DNA of 64,000 bases from Aquisphaera insulae (GTDB taxonomy: Bacteria > Planctomycetota > Planctomycetia > Isosphaerales > Isosphaeraceae). Shown here in pieces: positions 51,297-59,820 of the stretch; the first letter of the stretch is position 1, and the number at the start of each line of letters is the position of its first letter. The stretch is from the NCBI RefSeq assembly GCF_011064615.1, contig NZ_JAALJH010000039.1:16903-80902 (forward strand). Reading direction: 5' to 3'. Under the pieces are notes generated by a model. That model made no database searches. It had not been told where the DNA came from and saw only the letters and a list, made by a program, of their open reading frames with translations. The position numbers and the translations under genes were made by a program.

Positions 51297-52694
51297 TCAG
51301 GGGACCCGGAGCTGGATGTCGCGGAATGCGGCCTTGAACGGCCTCGATGCCGTGTTCACCGCGGCGATCCCGACATCCACCTTCCGGGCCGGGAAGTCCA
51401 TGGGGGGCCAGGTCGCCCAGCTCACGTTGTCCGTGCTGATCCCGGTGAGGAGCTTCCCGCCCCGTCGCTCCAGAAACAGATGATAGGTCGCGTCGGCGGC
51501 GGTGCTGCGCTCTTCCTCCGTCGGCGGCGAGTCGCCAATTTGCAGGGAGGCCAGGAAATACGTGTTGAGGATGCCGTTTCGTTCGAATGAGGCACGCTCC
51601 AGCCGGATCGATCGGCCGTCATCCCCCACGGCGTATAGCCCCGCCCCGTTGTAGGCCACGCTGGAATGCTCGGCCGGAGGGTCCCGGGGGGGCTCATAGG
51701 CCGGCACGGTCACCTTCACGAAGAAATCCCCTTCCAGCGAACGAAACTGCCGAGGGGCGAAGCGAGTCTCCCCGGGACGTCGGACCAGGTCGTGGAACGT
51801 CCCCGGAACCTCGATCTCCGCGGAGGCTCCATCGACGACGATCCGGCAATCGCCGACGGGGTCGATCGTCCGGTCGAGCGGCCCCAGCACCGTCCGGTAG
51901 TCGGCACCTTCGGGTCGTCCGTAAGGGCCGGCCGGCTCGAACGTGAAGGCCCGGTGTTCGCGACCGGCCGATTCGGGAGGCTGAGGGATCAGAGTGCCGG
52001 GGGCGTCCAGCGAGGACTCCGCCTTCAACGGCCGCGAGCCAGGCTCCTGGACGGGGAACTTGGCGGGCGGATTCCGAGGCGCAGGGGCCATGACGACCCG
52101 GGGCGCGGTCGGGGATTTCTCGCCGGGCATGTTTTTCAGCAAGTACACCACGGCCCCCAGGATGATCGCGTTGCTGATCAGCCCGATGGCCAGGACGCTG
52201 GCGTATCGAACGGCGAGCGGCCAACGGGCCTGCCGGCAGATCGCCAGGTTGACCGTCACCAGCAACCCCGCGAGGCCCCCGCCGATGCCCCCGCCCAAAG
52301 CACCGCCGATCGCCACCAGGCCGAGCGCACCGACCGCCGGGAGGAAGCTAAGGCCCTTCGCGACGGGCGAGAGGGGCGCCGGCTGCTCGAGCTCGGGCGA
52401 GGGACTCGGTCGACGAACCGGCCCACCCGAGAGCGGCACCGTCTCGCCGACCTCCCATTGCTTGCCCGTCCGGCTGCCCGCGGCCGAACCTCGCGGCGCC
52501 GGGGACGCCGCCTCGCGGACCGACTGCGCCTGCCCCGGCGGCTTGCGTGCGGGACCGGCCGTCGATTCTGCCGCGGTTGATCCCCCTCCCACGACGAAGA
52601 CCGCGCCGCAGGACCGGCACCGAATCTTCCTCCCCCTCCACTCCTCCGAAACCTTGAGGCGGGACTCGCACTGCGGGCAGGCAATGGCACCCAT
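51297..52694 (-). CDS. Zinc-finger membrane protein with DUF1349-like beta-sandwich
   Basis: 465 aa from ATG 52694. An MJ0042-type zinc ribbon opens the protein (CPQCESRLKV at residues 6-15 and IRCRSCGAVFVV), then a Pro/Ser-rich linker, two hydrophobic segments (LSFLPAVGALGLVAIGGALG and YASVLAIGLISNAIILGAVV) and a C-terminal domain resembling the concanavalin-like DUF1349 fold: FHDLVRRPGETRFAPRQFRS, VAYNGAGLYAVGDDGRSIRL and VSWATWPPMDFPARKVDVGI. The ribbon should be cytoplasmic and the beta-sandwich outside. A good promoter is seen 47 bp upstream. Confidence 0.75.
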   Translation of the reverse strand: MGAIACPQCESRLKVSEEWRGRKIRCRSCGAVFVVGGGSTAAESTAGPARKPPGQAQSVREAASPAPRGSAAGSRTGKQWEVGETVPLSGGPVRRPSPSPELEQPAPLSPVAKGLSFLPAVGALGLVAIGGALGGGIGGGLAGLLVTVNLAICRQARWPLAVRYASVLAIGLISNAIILGAVVYLLKNMPGEKSPTAPRVVMAPAPRNPPAKFPVQEPGSRPLKAESSLDAPGTLIPQPPESAGREHRAFTFEPAGPYGRPEGADYRTVLGPLDRTIDPVGDCRIVVDGASAEIEVPGTFHDLVRRPGETRFAPRQFRSLEGDFFVKVTVPAYEPPRDPPAEHSSVAYNGAGLYAVGDDGRSIRLERASFERNGILNTYFLASLQIGDSPPTEEERSTAADATYHLFLERRGGKLLTGISTDNVSWATWPPMDFPARKVDVGIAAVNTASRPFKAAFRDIQLRVP

Positions 52695-52740
52695 GACGCG
52701 ACCTCGTCCTGTCCGAGGAATCAAGGACCTCTGCTTTATT

Positions 52741-52770
52741 GATATACCCCCGCATGAATTGATGCGTCAA
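52741..52770 (-). promoter_or_regulatory. Probable promoter for the zinc-finger/DUF1349-like gene
   Basis: On the minus strand TTGACG (52770-52765) is followed by an 18-bp spacer and TATATC (52746-52741), a near-consensus sigma-70 -35/-10 pair. It ends 47 bp before the ATG at 52694. The region is A/T-richer than its surroundings. The spacer also contains a short dyad, CGCAT-GAATTG-ATGCG. Confidence 0.45.
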
Positions 52771-52798
52771 GAACATCGGCTCGCCCCAATTCTGGATA

Positions 52799-52827
52799 TT
52801 GAGATCCATTTTTCCTTTTGTTAGATT
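52799..52827 (+). promoter_or_regulatory. Probable promoter for the monoheme protein gene
   Basis: TTGAGA at 52799-52804, a 17-bp A/T-rich spacer containing two T-runs, and TAGATT at 52822-52827 form a good sigma-70-type promoter. Predicted transcription would start near 52834. It is arranged back to back with the minus-strand promoter at 52741-52770, making a compact divergent control region. Confidence 0.5.
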
Positions 52828-52938
52828 CGTGATCGTGGAACGATGAGGACGGACACCGGCGGCCGACGGTGCTCCGGCCGTCACGTTTCTCGAAACGTCT
52901 TTTTGCGCTGGCTCTTGCGGCGGGCAGGCGTCATAATC

Positions 52939-54303
52939 ATGAACGGATATAGGCCGACTCCAAGACACACCAGGTTGGTCGCGCGATCTCGAGTCGACAG
53001 GGTCGTGCCGTTCGCGGTCAGCGTGGCCAGCCTGGTGGTCCTTCCTCTCGCTACGGCTTGGGCCGCCGAGATCCCTTTCGAGCGTGCGCCCATCAACTAC
53101 CTGACGGCCACCCCGGACGACCCGGTGGCGAGGCTGCAGGCGAAGCTCAAGGCGGGGACGGAAGTCCTCCGTCACGACGGCCGGACGGGGTATCTCCGCT
53201 CGGTGCTTTCCGCGCTCGAGATCCCGATCTCGTCGCAGGTCCTGGTCTTCTCCAAGACGAGCTTCCAGCGGACCCGGATCGCGCCGGAGACTCCCCGCGC
53301 GATCTACTTCAATGACGACGTCTACGTCGGTTTCGTCCAGGGCTCCGAGGTCCTGGAATTCTCGGCCGCCGATCCCGCGCTCGGGGGGACGTTCTACCTG
53401 CTCGAGCAGGATCGCCATTCGAAGCCGTCGTTCCAGCGGCAGACGCACGACTGCCTCCAGTGTCATGCGTCGGCCAGGACCCAGGACGTGCCGGGCCACC
53501 TGGTCCGATCCGTCTATCCGGATGCGTCCGGCCAGCCGGCCTTCAACGCCGGGACCTTCTCGACGAGCCATGAGAGCCCGCTCAGGGAGCGATGGGGTGG
53601 CTGGTACGTCACGGGCACGCACGGGACCCAGGTCCACATGGGCAACGCGCTGGTGACCGACCGCGAACATCCCGAGAAACTCGATCTTCGCGCGGGGGCG
53701 AATCTTCTGGACCTGTCGAAGCGATTCGACACGTCTGCCTACCTCGCCCCGGGGAGCGACATCGTGGCCCTGATGGTCCTGGAGCATCAGGTCAAGCTGC
53801 ACAACCTGATCACGCTGGCGAACTATCAGGCGAGGCTGGCCGTCGAGTCGGCGCGGGAGATCAACAGGGCCCTGGGCGAGCCCGAGGATTTCATGTCGGA
53901 AAGCACGGCCCGACGGATCAACGGGCCGGTGGAGGAGCTGGTCCGGTACATGCTCTTCCTGGATGAGGCTCCCCTGTCCGGGCCGGTCCGCGGCACGTCG
54001 ACGTTCGCCGCGGACTTTGCAGCCAGGGGCCCCAGGGACGGCCGGGGACGCTCGCTCCGCGACTTCGACCTGAACACGAGGATGTTCCGCTACCCGTGCA
54101 GCTACCTGATCTATTCGAGGGCATTCGACGCCCTGCCCGCCGCGGCCCGCGACCGGGCCTACCTTCGACTCTGGGAGGTCCTCAGCGGCAAGGACCGGGG
54201 CGCGGCGTTTGAGCGGCGGACGCCCGAGGAGCGGGCGGCGATCCTCGAGATCCTCCGGGCGACGAAGCCCGGGCTGCCGGACTACTGGAAGGCCGGCAAC
54301 TGA
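52939..54303 (+). CDS. Exported monoheme cytochrome-like protein
   Basis: 454 aa from ATG 52939, which leads into a signal (FAVSVASLVVLPLATAWAAE); an in-frame ATG at 52843 lies almost at the predicted transcription start and is less likely. A single CXXCH haem motif, CLQCH at residues 172-176, lies in a conserved context HDCLQCHASARTQDVPGHLV. The rest is mostly helical, with HGTQVHMGNA and VALMVLEHQVKLHNLITLAN containing His and Met residues that could supply the sixth haem ligand. I do not recognise a named family. It is probably periplasmic and redox-linked; the next gene also encodes a haem protein. Confidence 0.75.
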   Translation: MNGYRPTPRHTRLVARSRVDRVVPFAVSVASLVVLPLATAWAAEIPFERAPINYLTATPDDPVARLQAKLKAGTEVLRHDGRTGYLRSVLSALEIPISSQVLVFSKTSFQRTRIAPETPRAIYFNDDVYVGFVQGSEVLEFSAADPALGGTFYLLEQDRHSKPSFQRQTHDCLQCHASARTQDVPGHLVRSVYPDASGQPAFNAGTFSTSHESPLRERWGGWYVTGTHGTQVHMGNALVTDREHPEKLDLRAGANLLDLSKRFDTSAYLAPGSDIVALMVLEHQVKLHNLITLANYQARLAVESAREINRALGEPEDFMSESTARRINGPVEELVRYMLFLDEAPLSGPVRGTSTFAADFAARGPRDGRGRSLRDFDLNTRMFRYPCSYLIYSRAFDALPAAARDRAYLRLWEVLSGKDRGAAFERRTPEERAAILEILRATKPGLPDYWKAGN

Positions 54304-54430
54304 CAGGTTGCCGACACCTCTCGGTCCGGCTACCCTGAACCGACTTCGAAGTCGAGCATCCCGCCCCCGCCGCCGGTCCCGCCCGGCCCGCGAGTCGTGG
54401 TAACCAACGACCATTCATGGGGACCCGATC

Positions 54431-57400
54431 ATGATCCCGACCGTACGCACGCGATGCGCGAGGAGACGGGCCGTCGCCGTGGCCCTCCTCGCCTGGATCG
54501 GACCATGGGCCGCCGCCGCCGGTGCGGCCGCGGCCGCCGATCCGCCCCCCGCCGCGGGGTCCTCCCTCTTCGCTCGCGACAACCTGATCGCGTGGTGCAT
54601 CGTCCCTTTTGATTCGAAGAATCGGCCCCCCGAGGAGCGGGCCGCGATGCTCCAGAAGCTGGGCTTCCGGCATTTCGCCTACGACTGGCGGGCCGAGCAC
54701 GTCCCCACGTTCGACGCCGAGGTCGAGGCCCTGAAGCGGCATGGCGTCGCCCTGGACGCATTCTGGGCCCCCGGCGAGCTGAATGCCGACACCCGGAGGA
54801 TCCTCGACCTCCTCAAGCGGCACGGGATCAAGGCCCAGCTCTGGTCGCTCCTCGATTTCGGCCAGGACAAGGCGACCGGGGCGGAGCAGGAACGCAGGGT
54901 CCAGGCCGCCGCGGACAGGCTCCGGCCGCTCGCCGAGGAGGCCGCGAAGATCGGCTGCACGGTTGGCCTGTACAACCACGGCGGCTGGTTCGGAGAGCCG
55001 GAAAACCAGCTCGCCATCCTCGACCGGCTGAAATCGCAGGGCGTCACCAACGTGGGGATGGTCTACAACCTCCACCACGGCCACGACCACCTCGGCCGGT
55101 TCGCCGCGGTCCTCCCGAAGATCAAGCCGCACCTGTTCGCGCTCAACCTCAACGGCATGGACAGCGGCGGCGATCGGGTGGGGCGTAAGATCCTCCCGCT
55201 CGGCCAGGGGGAGCACGACCTGGAGCTGCTCAAGATCATCCGCGACAGCGGCTACCGCGGGCCGATCGGGATCCTGGGCCACACCCAGGACGACGCCGAG
55301 GCACGCCTCAAGGACAACCTGGACGGCCTGGACTGGCTCCTCCCGCAGCTCGAGGGCAAGCCCGCCGGTCCCAAGCCAACCCCGAGGACCCCCGTCCCGC
55401 CCCGCCCGTCCGAGAAGGCGGCGGGCACGGGCCCGAACGCCATCCCCGCCGAGGCCTCGGCCCTGGCCGCCAGCGCAAGGAAGGAGGGCGATCCCCGGCG
55501 GGGGGTCGCGGTCTTTCTCGATCCCAGGTTCAGTTGCACCAACTGCCACCGCGTCGGCGAGGCCGGCGGGACCATCGGCCCGGAGCTGACCACCGCCGGG
55601 GCCTGCCTGACCCCCGAGGAGCTCGCCGAGTCGGTCCTCTTCCCCCGGCTCAAGGTCAAGCCCGGCTACGAGGCCATGGCCGTCTCCACCGAGGACGGCA
55701 AGACGTTCCAGGGCTACCCGATCGAGTCGACGGCCGATTCGATCGTCTTCAAGGACGCCTCGGCCGGCCACATCGTGACGATCCCCAAGCGATCGATCGA
55801 GGAACAGCGCCCCGTCGGGACCGTGATGCCCGAGGGGATCGCGGCCTCAATGACCCCGGCCGAGCGGCGGGACCTCGTCCGCTTCCTGATGGAACTAGGC
55901 CGTCCCGGCGGCTCCGGCTCCGCGATGGTCGCCCGGGGATCGCACGTGCCGGCCTCCTTCACCTTCGACCGCCGACCGATCCATCCCGAGCAGTGGGACC
56001 ACTGGCAGGAGCCCGTCAATCGCGATCGGGTCTATGACTTCTACGCCAAGGAAGCGGATGCCTTCCGCGGCAAGTCCCCCCTCCCCGCGGTGCTCCCCCC
56101 CTACCCCGGCCTCGACGGCGGCAGCTTCGGCCACTGGGGCAACCAGAACGAGACGACCTGGGCCGACGACCGCTGGAACAAGACCGTGCTCGGCTCGGTC
56201 CTCTGCGGCGTCTTCCGCGGCGCGGGGGTGACGGTGCCCAAGGGCGTCTGCGTCCGGCTGGGGGACCGCGGCGAGCTCTCCGCCTGCTTCAACCCGGAGA
56301 CGCTCTGCTACGAGGCGATCTGGACCGGCGGCTTCGTCAAATTCTCGGCCACCCGGCACGGCTTCATGGACGGCCTCATCATGGACGGCTCGCCGCTGCC
56401 CCGCCCCGAGGGCCGGAAGCCCGAGAAACCCTTCCAGTATCTGGGCTTCTACCGCAACGGCCCGCGCGTCGTCTTCGCCTATCGGATCGACGGCAAAGAC
56501 TACCTGGATGAAGCGGGCGTCGCCGGAGGGAAGTTCAAGCGGACCGTGCGATCCGCCGGCGACGAGGAGCTCTCCCGCGTCATCAAGGGCGGGCCTCCCC
56601 AGTGGCCCCAGGTCCTGACCACGCGCGGGTCGCTCGGCCGCGGCCGGCCGTACGCGATCGACACCATCGAGCCCCCCTTCGCCAACCCCTGGAACGCCCT
56701 GCTCTTCTTCGGCGACCACGACTTCCTCCCCGACGGCTCCGCCCTGATCTGCACGATGCAGGGGGACGTCTGGCACGTCGAGAACCTGGACGACACGCTC
56801 TCCGCCGTCCGCTGGAGGCGGTTCGCGTCCGGGCTGCACCAGCCCCTGGGCCTGGTCGTCGTGGACGGGAAGGCCCACGTGCTGGGACGCGACCAGATCA
56901 CCCGCCTGCACGACCTCAACGGCGACGGCGAGGCCGACTTCTACGAGTGCGTCAGCAACGCTTACGACACCTCGCCGGCCGGTCACGACTTCATCTGCGG
57001 CCTCCAGCGCGATCCCTCCGGGGCTTTTTACACGGCCTCGGGCAAGCAGGGCATCCTCAAGATCGCGGCCGACGGTCGATCCGTGACGGTGCTGGCCACC
57101 GGGCTCCGCAATCCGGACGGGGTCTCGCTGACCTCCGCCGGCGTCCTGACCGTGCCGAACTCCGAGGGCGAGTGGACGCCGACGTCCATGATCTGCGAGG
57201 TGAAGCCCGGCGCGCACTTCGGCTACGGCGGACCGAAGGACGGACGCCCCCCCGATCAGCCGCTCGTCTACCTGCCCCGCGGGCTCGACAACTCGAGCGG
57301 CTCCCAGGTCGAGGTCACGAGCGATTCCTGGGGCCCGGTCAAGGGGCTGACGGTCCACCTCTCCTTCGGAGCGGGGACCGCGTTCCTGGTCCTCCGCGAG

Positions 57401-58420
57401 CCGATCGACGGGATCTCCCAGGGGGCGGCGATCCCCCTGCCGGGCGACTTCGCCTCGGGCGTGCACCGCGGGCGGTTTCATCCCCGCGACGGCCAGCTCT
57501 ACGTCAGCGGGATGAGCGGCTGGGGGACCTACACCTCCGCGGACGGCTGCTTCCAGCGCGTCCGCCATACCGGAGAGCCCGTCCAGCTACCGGTCGCCAG
57601 CCAGGCTCACGAGAACGGCATCCTCCTGACCTTCAGCCGCCCCGTCGATCGCGCTATCGCCTCGAATCCCTCGAATCACCTCGCCCAGGCGTGGAACTAC
57701 CGGTACAGCAGCGCCTACGGCTCCCAGGAGCTTTCGCCGAGCCATCGCGGCCTGCCCGGCCATGACGTCTGGCCGATCCAGTCGGCGCAGGTCCTGGGGG
57801 ATGGCCGATCGCTCTTCCTGGAGCTGCCCGACCTCCAGCCGGTGAGCCAGCTCCACCTCCGCCTCAAGGTGGATGCCGGCGATCCCGTGGACGCGTTCCT
57901 CACCGTTCACAAGCTGTCGGCCCCGTTCACGGGCTTCCCGGGCTACAGGCCGGCGAACAAGACCATCGCGGTGCACCCGATCCTCGCCGACCTGCTGGCG
58001 CTGAACGAGGTCAAGGTCCCCAATCGCTGGAAGGCCAGGATTGCCGGCGCCCGCGAGATCCGGGTCACGGCCGGCCCCAACCTGAGCTTCATCCCGGCCG
58101 CGCTCACGGCCAAGCCTGATGAGCCGATCAAGCTGGTCTTCGCCAATCCGGACGTGGTCCCGCACAACTGGGCCCTGATCCGGCCGGGGACCCTCGCGAA
58201 GGTCGGAGACCTGGTGAACAAGATCATCGCCGAGCCGGACGCCGCGCTCCGCCACTACATTCCCAAGGGGGAGGATATCCTGGTCTATGCCGATATCACC
58301 GATCCGGGGACCGAGTTCGCGATCTCGTTCCGGGCCCCGTCCGTCAAGGGGCGGTATCCGTACCTCTGCACCTTCCCCGGCCACTGGATGGTCATGAACG
58401 GGGTGCTGACGGTGGAATGA
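54431..58420 (+). CDS. Multidomain fusion: isomerase-like barrel, cytochrome c, DUF6797-like region, beta-propeller, azurin-like cupredoxin
   Basis: 1,329 aa with a signal peptide (VALLAWIGPWAAAAGAAAAA). Residues about 50-310 resemble a xylose isomerase-like TIM barrel (KLGFRHFAYDWRAEHVPTFD). A cytochrome c domain has CTNCH at 369-373. The middle (about 500-730) resembles the DUF6797 type, with GSFGHWGNQNETTWADDRWN. A sorbosone dehydrogenase-like propeller follows (about 740-1060; GLHQPLGLVVVDGKAHVLGR, TGLRNPDGVSLTSAGVLTVP). The C-terminus is cupredoxin: VPHNWAL with His1245 and CTFPGHWMVM with Cys1313, His1318 and Met1322, the exact azurin spacing. An exported redox enzyme with an electron path from propeller to haem to copper is plausible; substrate unknown. 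Confidence 0.85.
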   Translation: MIPTVRTRCARRRAVAVALLAWIGPWAAAAGAAAAADPPPAAGSSLFARDNLIAWCIVPFDSKNRPPEERAAMLQKLGFRHFAYDWRAEHVPTFDAEVEALKRHGVALDAFWAPGELNADTRRILDLLKRHGIKAQLWSLLDFGQDKATGAEQERRVQAAADRLRPLAEEAAKIGCTVGLYNHGGWFGEPENQLAILDRLKSQGVTNVGMVYNLHHGHDHLGRFAAVLPKIKPHLFALNLNGMDSGGDRVGRKILPLGQGEHDLELLKIIRDSGYRGPIGILGHTQDDAEARLKDNLDGLDWLLPQLEGKPAGPKPTPRTPVPPRPSEKAAGTGPNAIPAEASALAASARKEGDPRRGVAVFLDPRFSCTNCHRVGEAGGTIGPELTTAGACLTPEELAESVLFPRLKVKPGYEAMAVSTEDGKTFQGYPIESTADSIVFKDASAGHIVTIPKRSIEEQRPVGTVMPEGIAASMTPAERRDLVRFLMELGRPGGSGSAMVARGSHVPASFTFDRRPIHPEQWDHWQEPVNRDRVYDFYAKEADAFRGKSPLPAVLPPYPGLDGGSFGHWGNQNETTWADDRWNKTVLGSVLCGVFRGAGVTVPKGVCVRLGDRGELSACFNPETLCYEAIWTGGFVKFSATRHGFMDGLIMDGSPLPRPEGRKPEKPFQYLGFYRNGPRVVFAYRIDGKDYLDEAGVAGGKFKRTVRSAGDEELSRVIKGGPPQWPQVLTTRGSLGRGRPYAIDTIEPPFANPWNALLFFGDHDFLPDGSALICTMQGDVWHVENLDDTLSAVRWRRFASGLHQPLGLVVVDGKAHVLGRDQITRLHDLNGDGEADFYECVSNAYDTSPAGHDFICGLQRDPSGAFYTASGKQGILKIAADGRSVTVLATGLRNPDGVSLTSAGVLTVPNSEGEWTPTSMICEVKPGAHFGYGGPKDGRPPDQPLVYLPRGLDNSSGSQVEVTSDSWGPVKGLTVHLSFGAGTAFLVLREPIDGISQGAAIPLPGDFASGVHRGRFHPRDGQLYVSGMSGWGTYTSADGCFQRVRHTGEPVQLPVASQAHENGILLTFSRPVDRAIASNPSNHLAQAWNYRYSSAYGSQELSPSHRGLPGHDVWPIQSAQVLGDGRSLFLELPDLQPVSQLHLRLKVDAGDPVDAFLTVHKLSAPFTGFPGYRPANKTIAVHPILADLLALNEVKVPNRWKARIAGAREIRVTAGPNLSFIPAALTAKPDEPIKLVFANPDVVPHNWALIRPGTLAKVGDLVNKIIAEPDAALRHYIPKGEDILVYADITDPGTEFAISFRAPSVKGRYPYLCTFPGHWMVMNGVLTVE

Positions 58421-58447
58421 GGTCCGGCCGCGGCCGGGGAGAAAGGA

Positions 58448-58469
58448 GGACAGGCATTCCTGCCTGTCC
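58448..58469. terminator. Hairpin between convergent genes, possible bidirectional terminator
   Basis: GGACAGGCA, loop TTCC, TGCCTGTCC forms a 9-bp perfect stem in the 73-bp gap between two convergent genes. A second small hairpin (CCCGG-CAA-CCGGG) lies at 58479-58491. No T-run follows, so an intrinsic terminator of the classical type is not proven. The location between two gene ends is what suggests termination. Confidence 0.35.
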
Positions 58470-58493
58470 CGCATCGAGCCCGGCAACCGGGTG

Positions 58494-59774
58494 CTAGCCG
58501 ATCAGCTCCTTGATCGGCTGCCCGCCGTCGACGACCTTCATGGGCCGGCCGCGTGGGGTGGTGTACTGGGTCTCGACGTTGATGTTCATGCTCTTCGTCA
58601 TCGTGGCGACCAGGTCCATCACGCCGACGGGCCGATCCACGACCTCCACGCCGTCCTTGTCGGTGGCGCCGATGACGTGGCCCCCCTTCAGGCCGCCGCC
58701 GCCCATGACGACCGACCAGCTCTTGGGCCAGTGGTCCCGGCCGGCGTTCTGGTTGATCCGCGGCGTCCGGCCGAACTCGCCCATCCAGACGACCAGGGTG
58801 GAGTCGAGCAATCCCCGCGACGCCAGGTCGGCCACCAGGGTCCCCATCCCCTGGTCGAGCTCCGGCAGGAGCCGCTGAGAGAGGGTGTCGAAATTATTCG
58901 TGTGCGTGTCCCAGCCGCCGAGGGCCACCTCCACGTAGGTCACCCCCTGCTCCACCAGCCGCCGGGCCAGCAAGCAGCCCGACCCGAACGAGCCCTTGCC
59001 ATACGCCTCGCGAATCGGGGCCGGCTCGGTGCTCAGGTCGAAGGTGTTCTTGAGCTTCGAGTTCATCATCCGGATCGTCTTGCCGTAGACGGCCTTGTGG
59101 TCGCTGGCCATCTGGCTCTTGCGCTGGCCGACGAAGTCGTTCTCGAGCGCGGCCAGCATGTCGAGGCGGCGGGCCATCCTGTCCCCGTCTACATCCGCGG
59201 GGGGCCTCAGGTTGGCGATCGGCGCGTTCGGATTCTGGATCATGAACGGGGAATACGACATCCCCAGGAAGCCCGCGCCTTGCCCCGGTTCGTTGATCGC
59301 GACGCAGTGGGGCAGGTCGAAATTCCGGAGCTGTTCCCCCAGCTCGAAGGCGCAGATCGATCCCCAGCCCGGGTGCACCACCGTCGGGTTCGGGACGTAC
59401 CCGGTGTGCATCAGGTAATTGCCGCGCTCGTGGTTCCCTTCCTTGGAATCGAGGGAGCGGATGACGTTCAGGTGGTGCATCTGCTTGGCGACCTTGGGCA
59501 GATGCTCGGTGATCTTCACGCCCGAGGCCGAGGTGTCGATCGGCCGGAACGGGCCGCCGTTCTTCTCGCTGTCGGGCTTCAGGTCCCAGATGTCCAGGTG
59601 ACTGGGGCCACCGGACATCCAGAGCACGATGCAGCTCCGCTGATTGCGTCGGGCGGTCTCCGCGCCGGCCCGGAGCGACGAGAAGAACTGCATGGCCGGC
59701 ACGCCCATGGCGGTTCCCGCCAGGTGGCCCAGGAAGTGGCGTCGGCTGGGATTCGTCAGGGGGCGAGGGGTCAC
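58494..59774 (-). CDS. DUF1501 family protein, Tat-exported (second copy)
   Basis: 426 aa with a Tat signal SRRHFLGHLAGTAMGVPAMQ. DUF1501 signatures: VLWMSGGPSHLDIWDLKP, MHTGYVPNPTVVHPGWGS, GGWDTHTNNFDTLSQRLLP, WMGEFGRTPRINQNAGRDHW and a late GGHVIGATDKDG. The arrangement with the upstream DUF1549/DUF1553 gene (46 bp gap) is the usual planctomycete pair, here without HEAT partners. The reaction is not established. It belongs to a different branch from the copy at 18737, as shown by the shorter length and different tail. Confidence 0.93.
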   Translation of the reverse strand: MTPRPLTNPSRRHFLGHLAGTAMGVPAMQFFSSLRAGAETARRNQRSCIVLWMSGGPSHLDIWDLKPDSEKNGGPFRPIDTSASGVKITEHLPKVAKQMHHLNVIRSLDSKEGNHERGNYLMHTGYVPNPTVVHPGWGSICAFELGEQLRNFDLPHCVAINEPGQGAGFLGMSYSPFMIQNPNAPIANLRPPADVDGDRMARRLDMLAALENDFVGQRKSQMASDHKAVYGKTIRMMNSKLKNTFDLSTEPAPIREAYGKGSFGSGCLLARRLVEQGVTYVEVALGGWDTHTNNFDTLSQRLLPELDQGMGTLVADLASRGLLDSTLVVWMGEFGRTPRINQNAGRDHWPKSWSVVMGGGGLKGGHVIGATDKDGVEVVDRPVGVMDLVATMTKSMNINVETQYTTPRGRPMKVVDGGQPIKELIG

Positions 59775-59820
59775 GGGTTCGGCTCCTTCGGTCCCGGGTC
59801 GGGACCAGGTCGCGTCGGGC

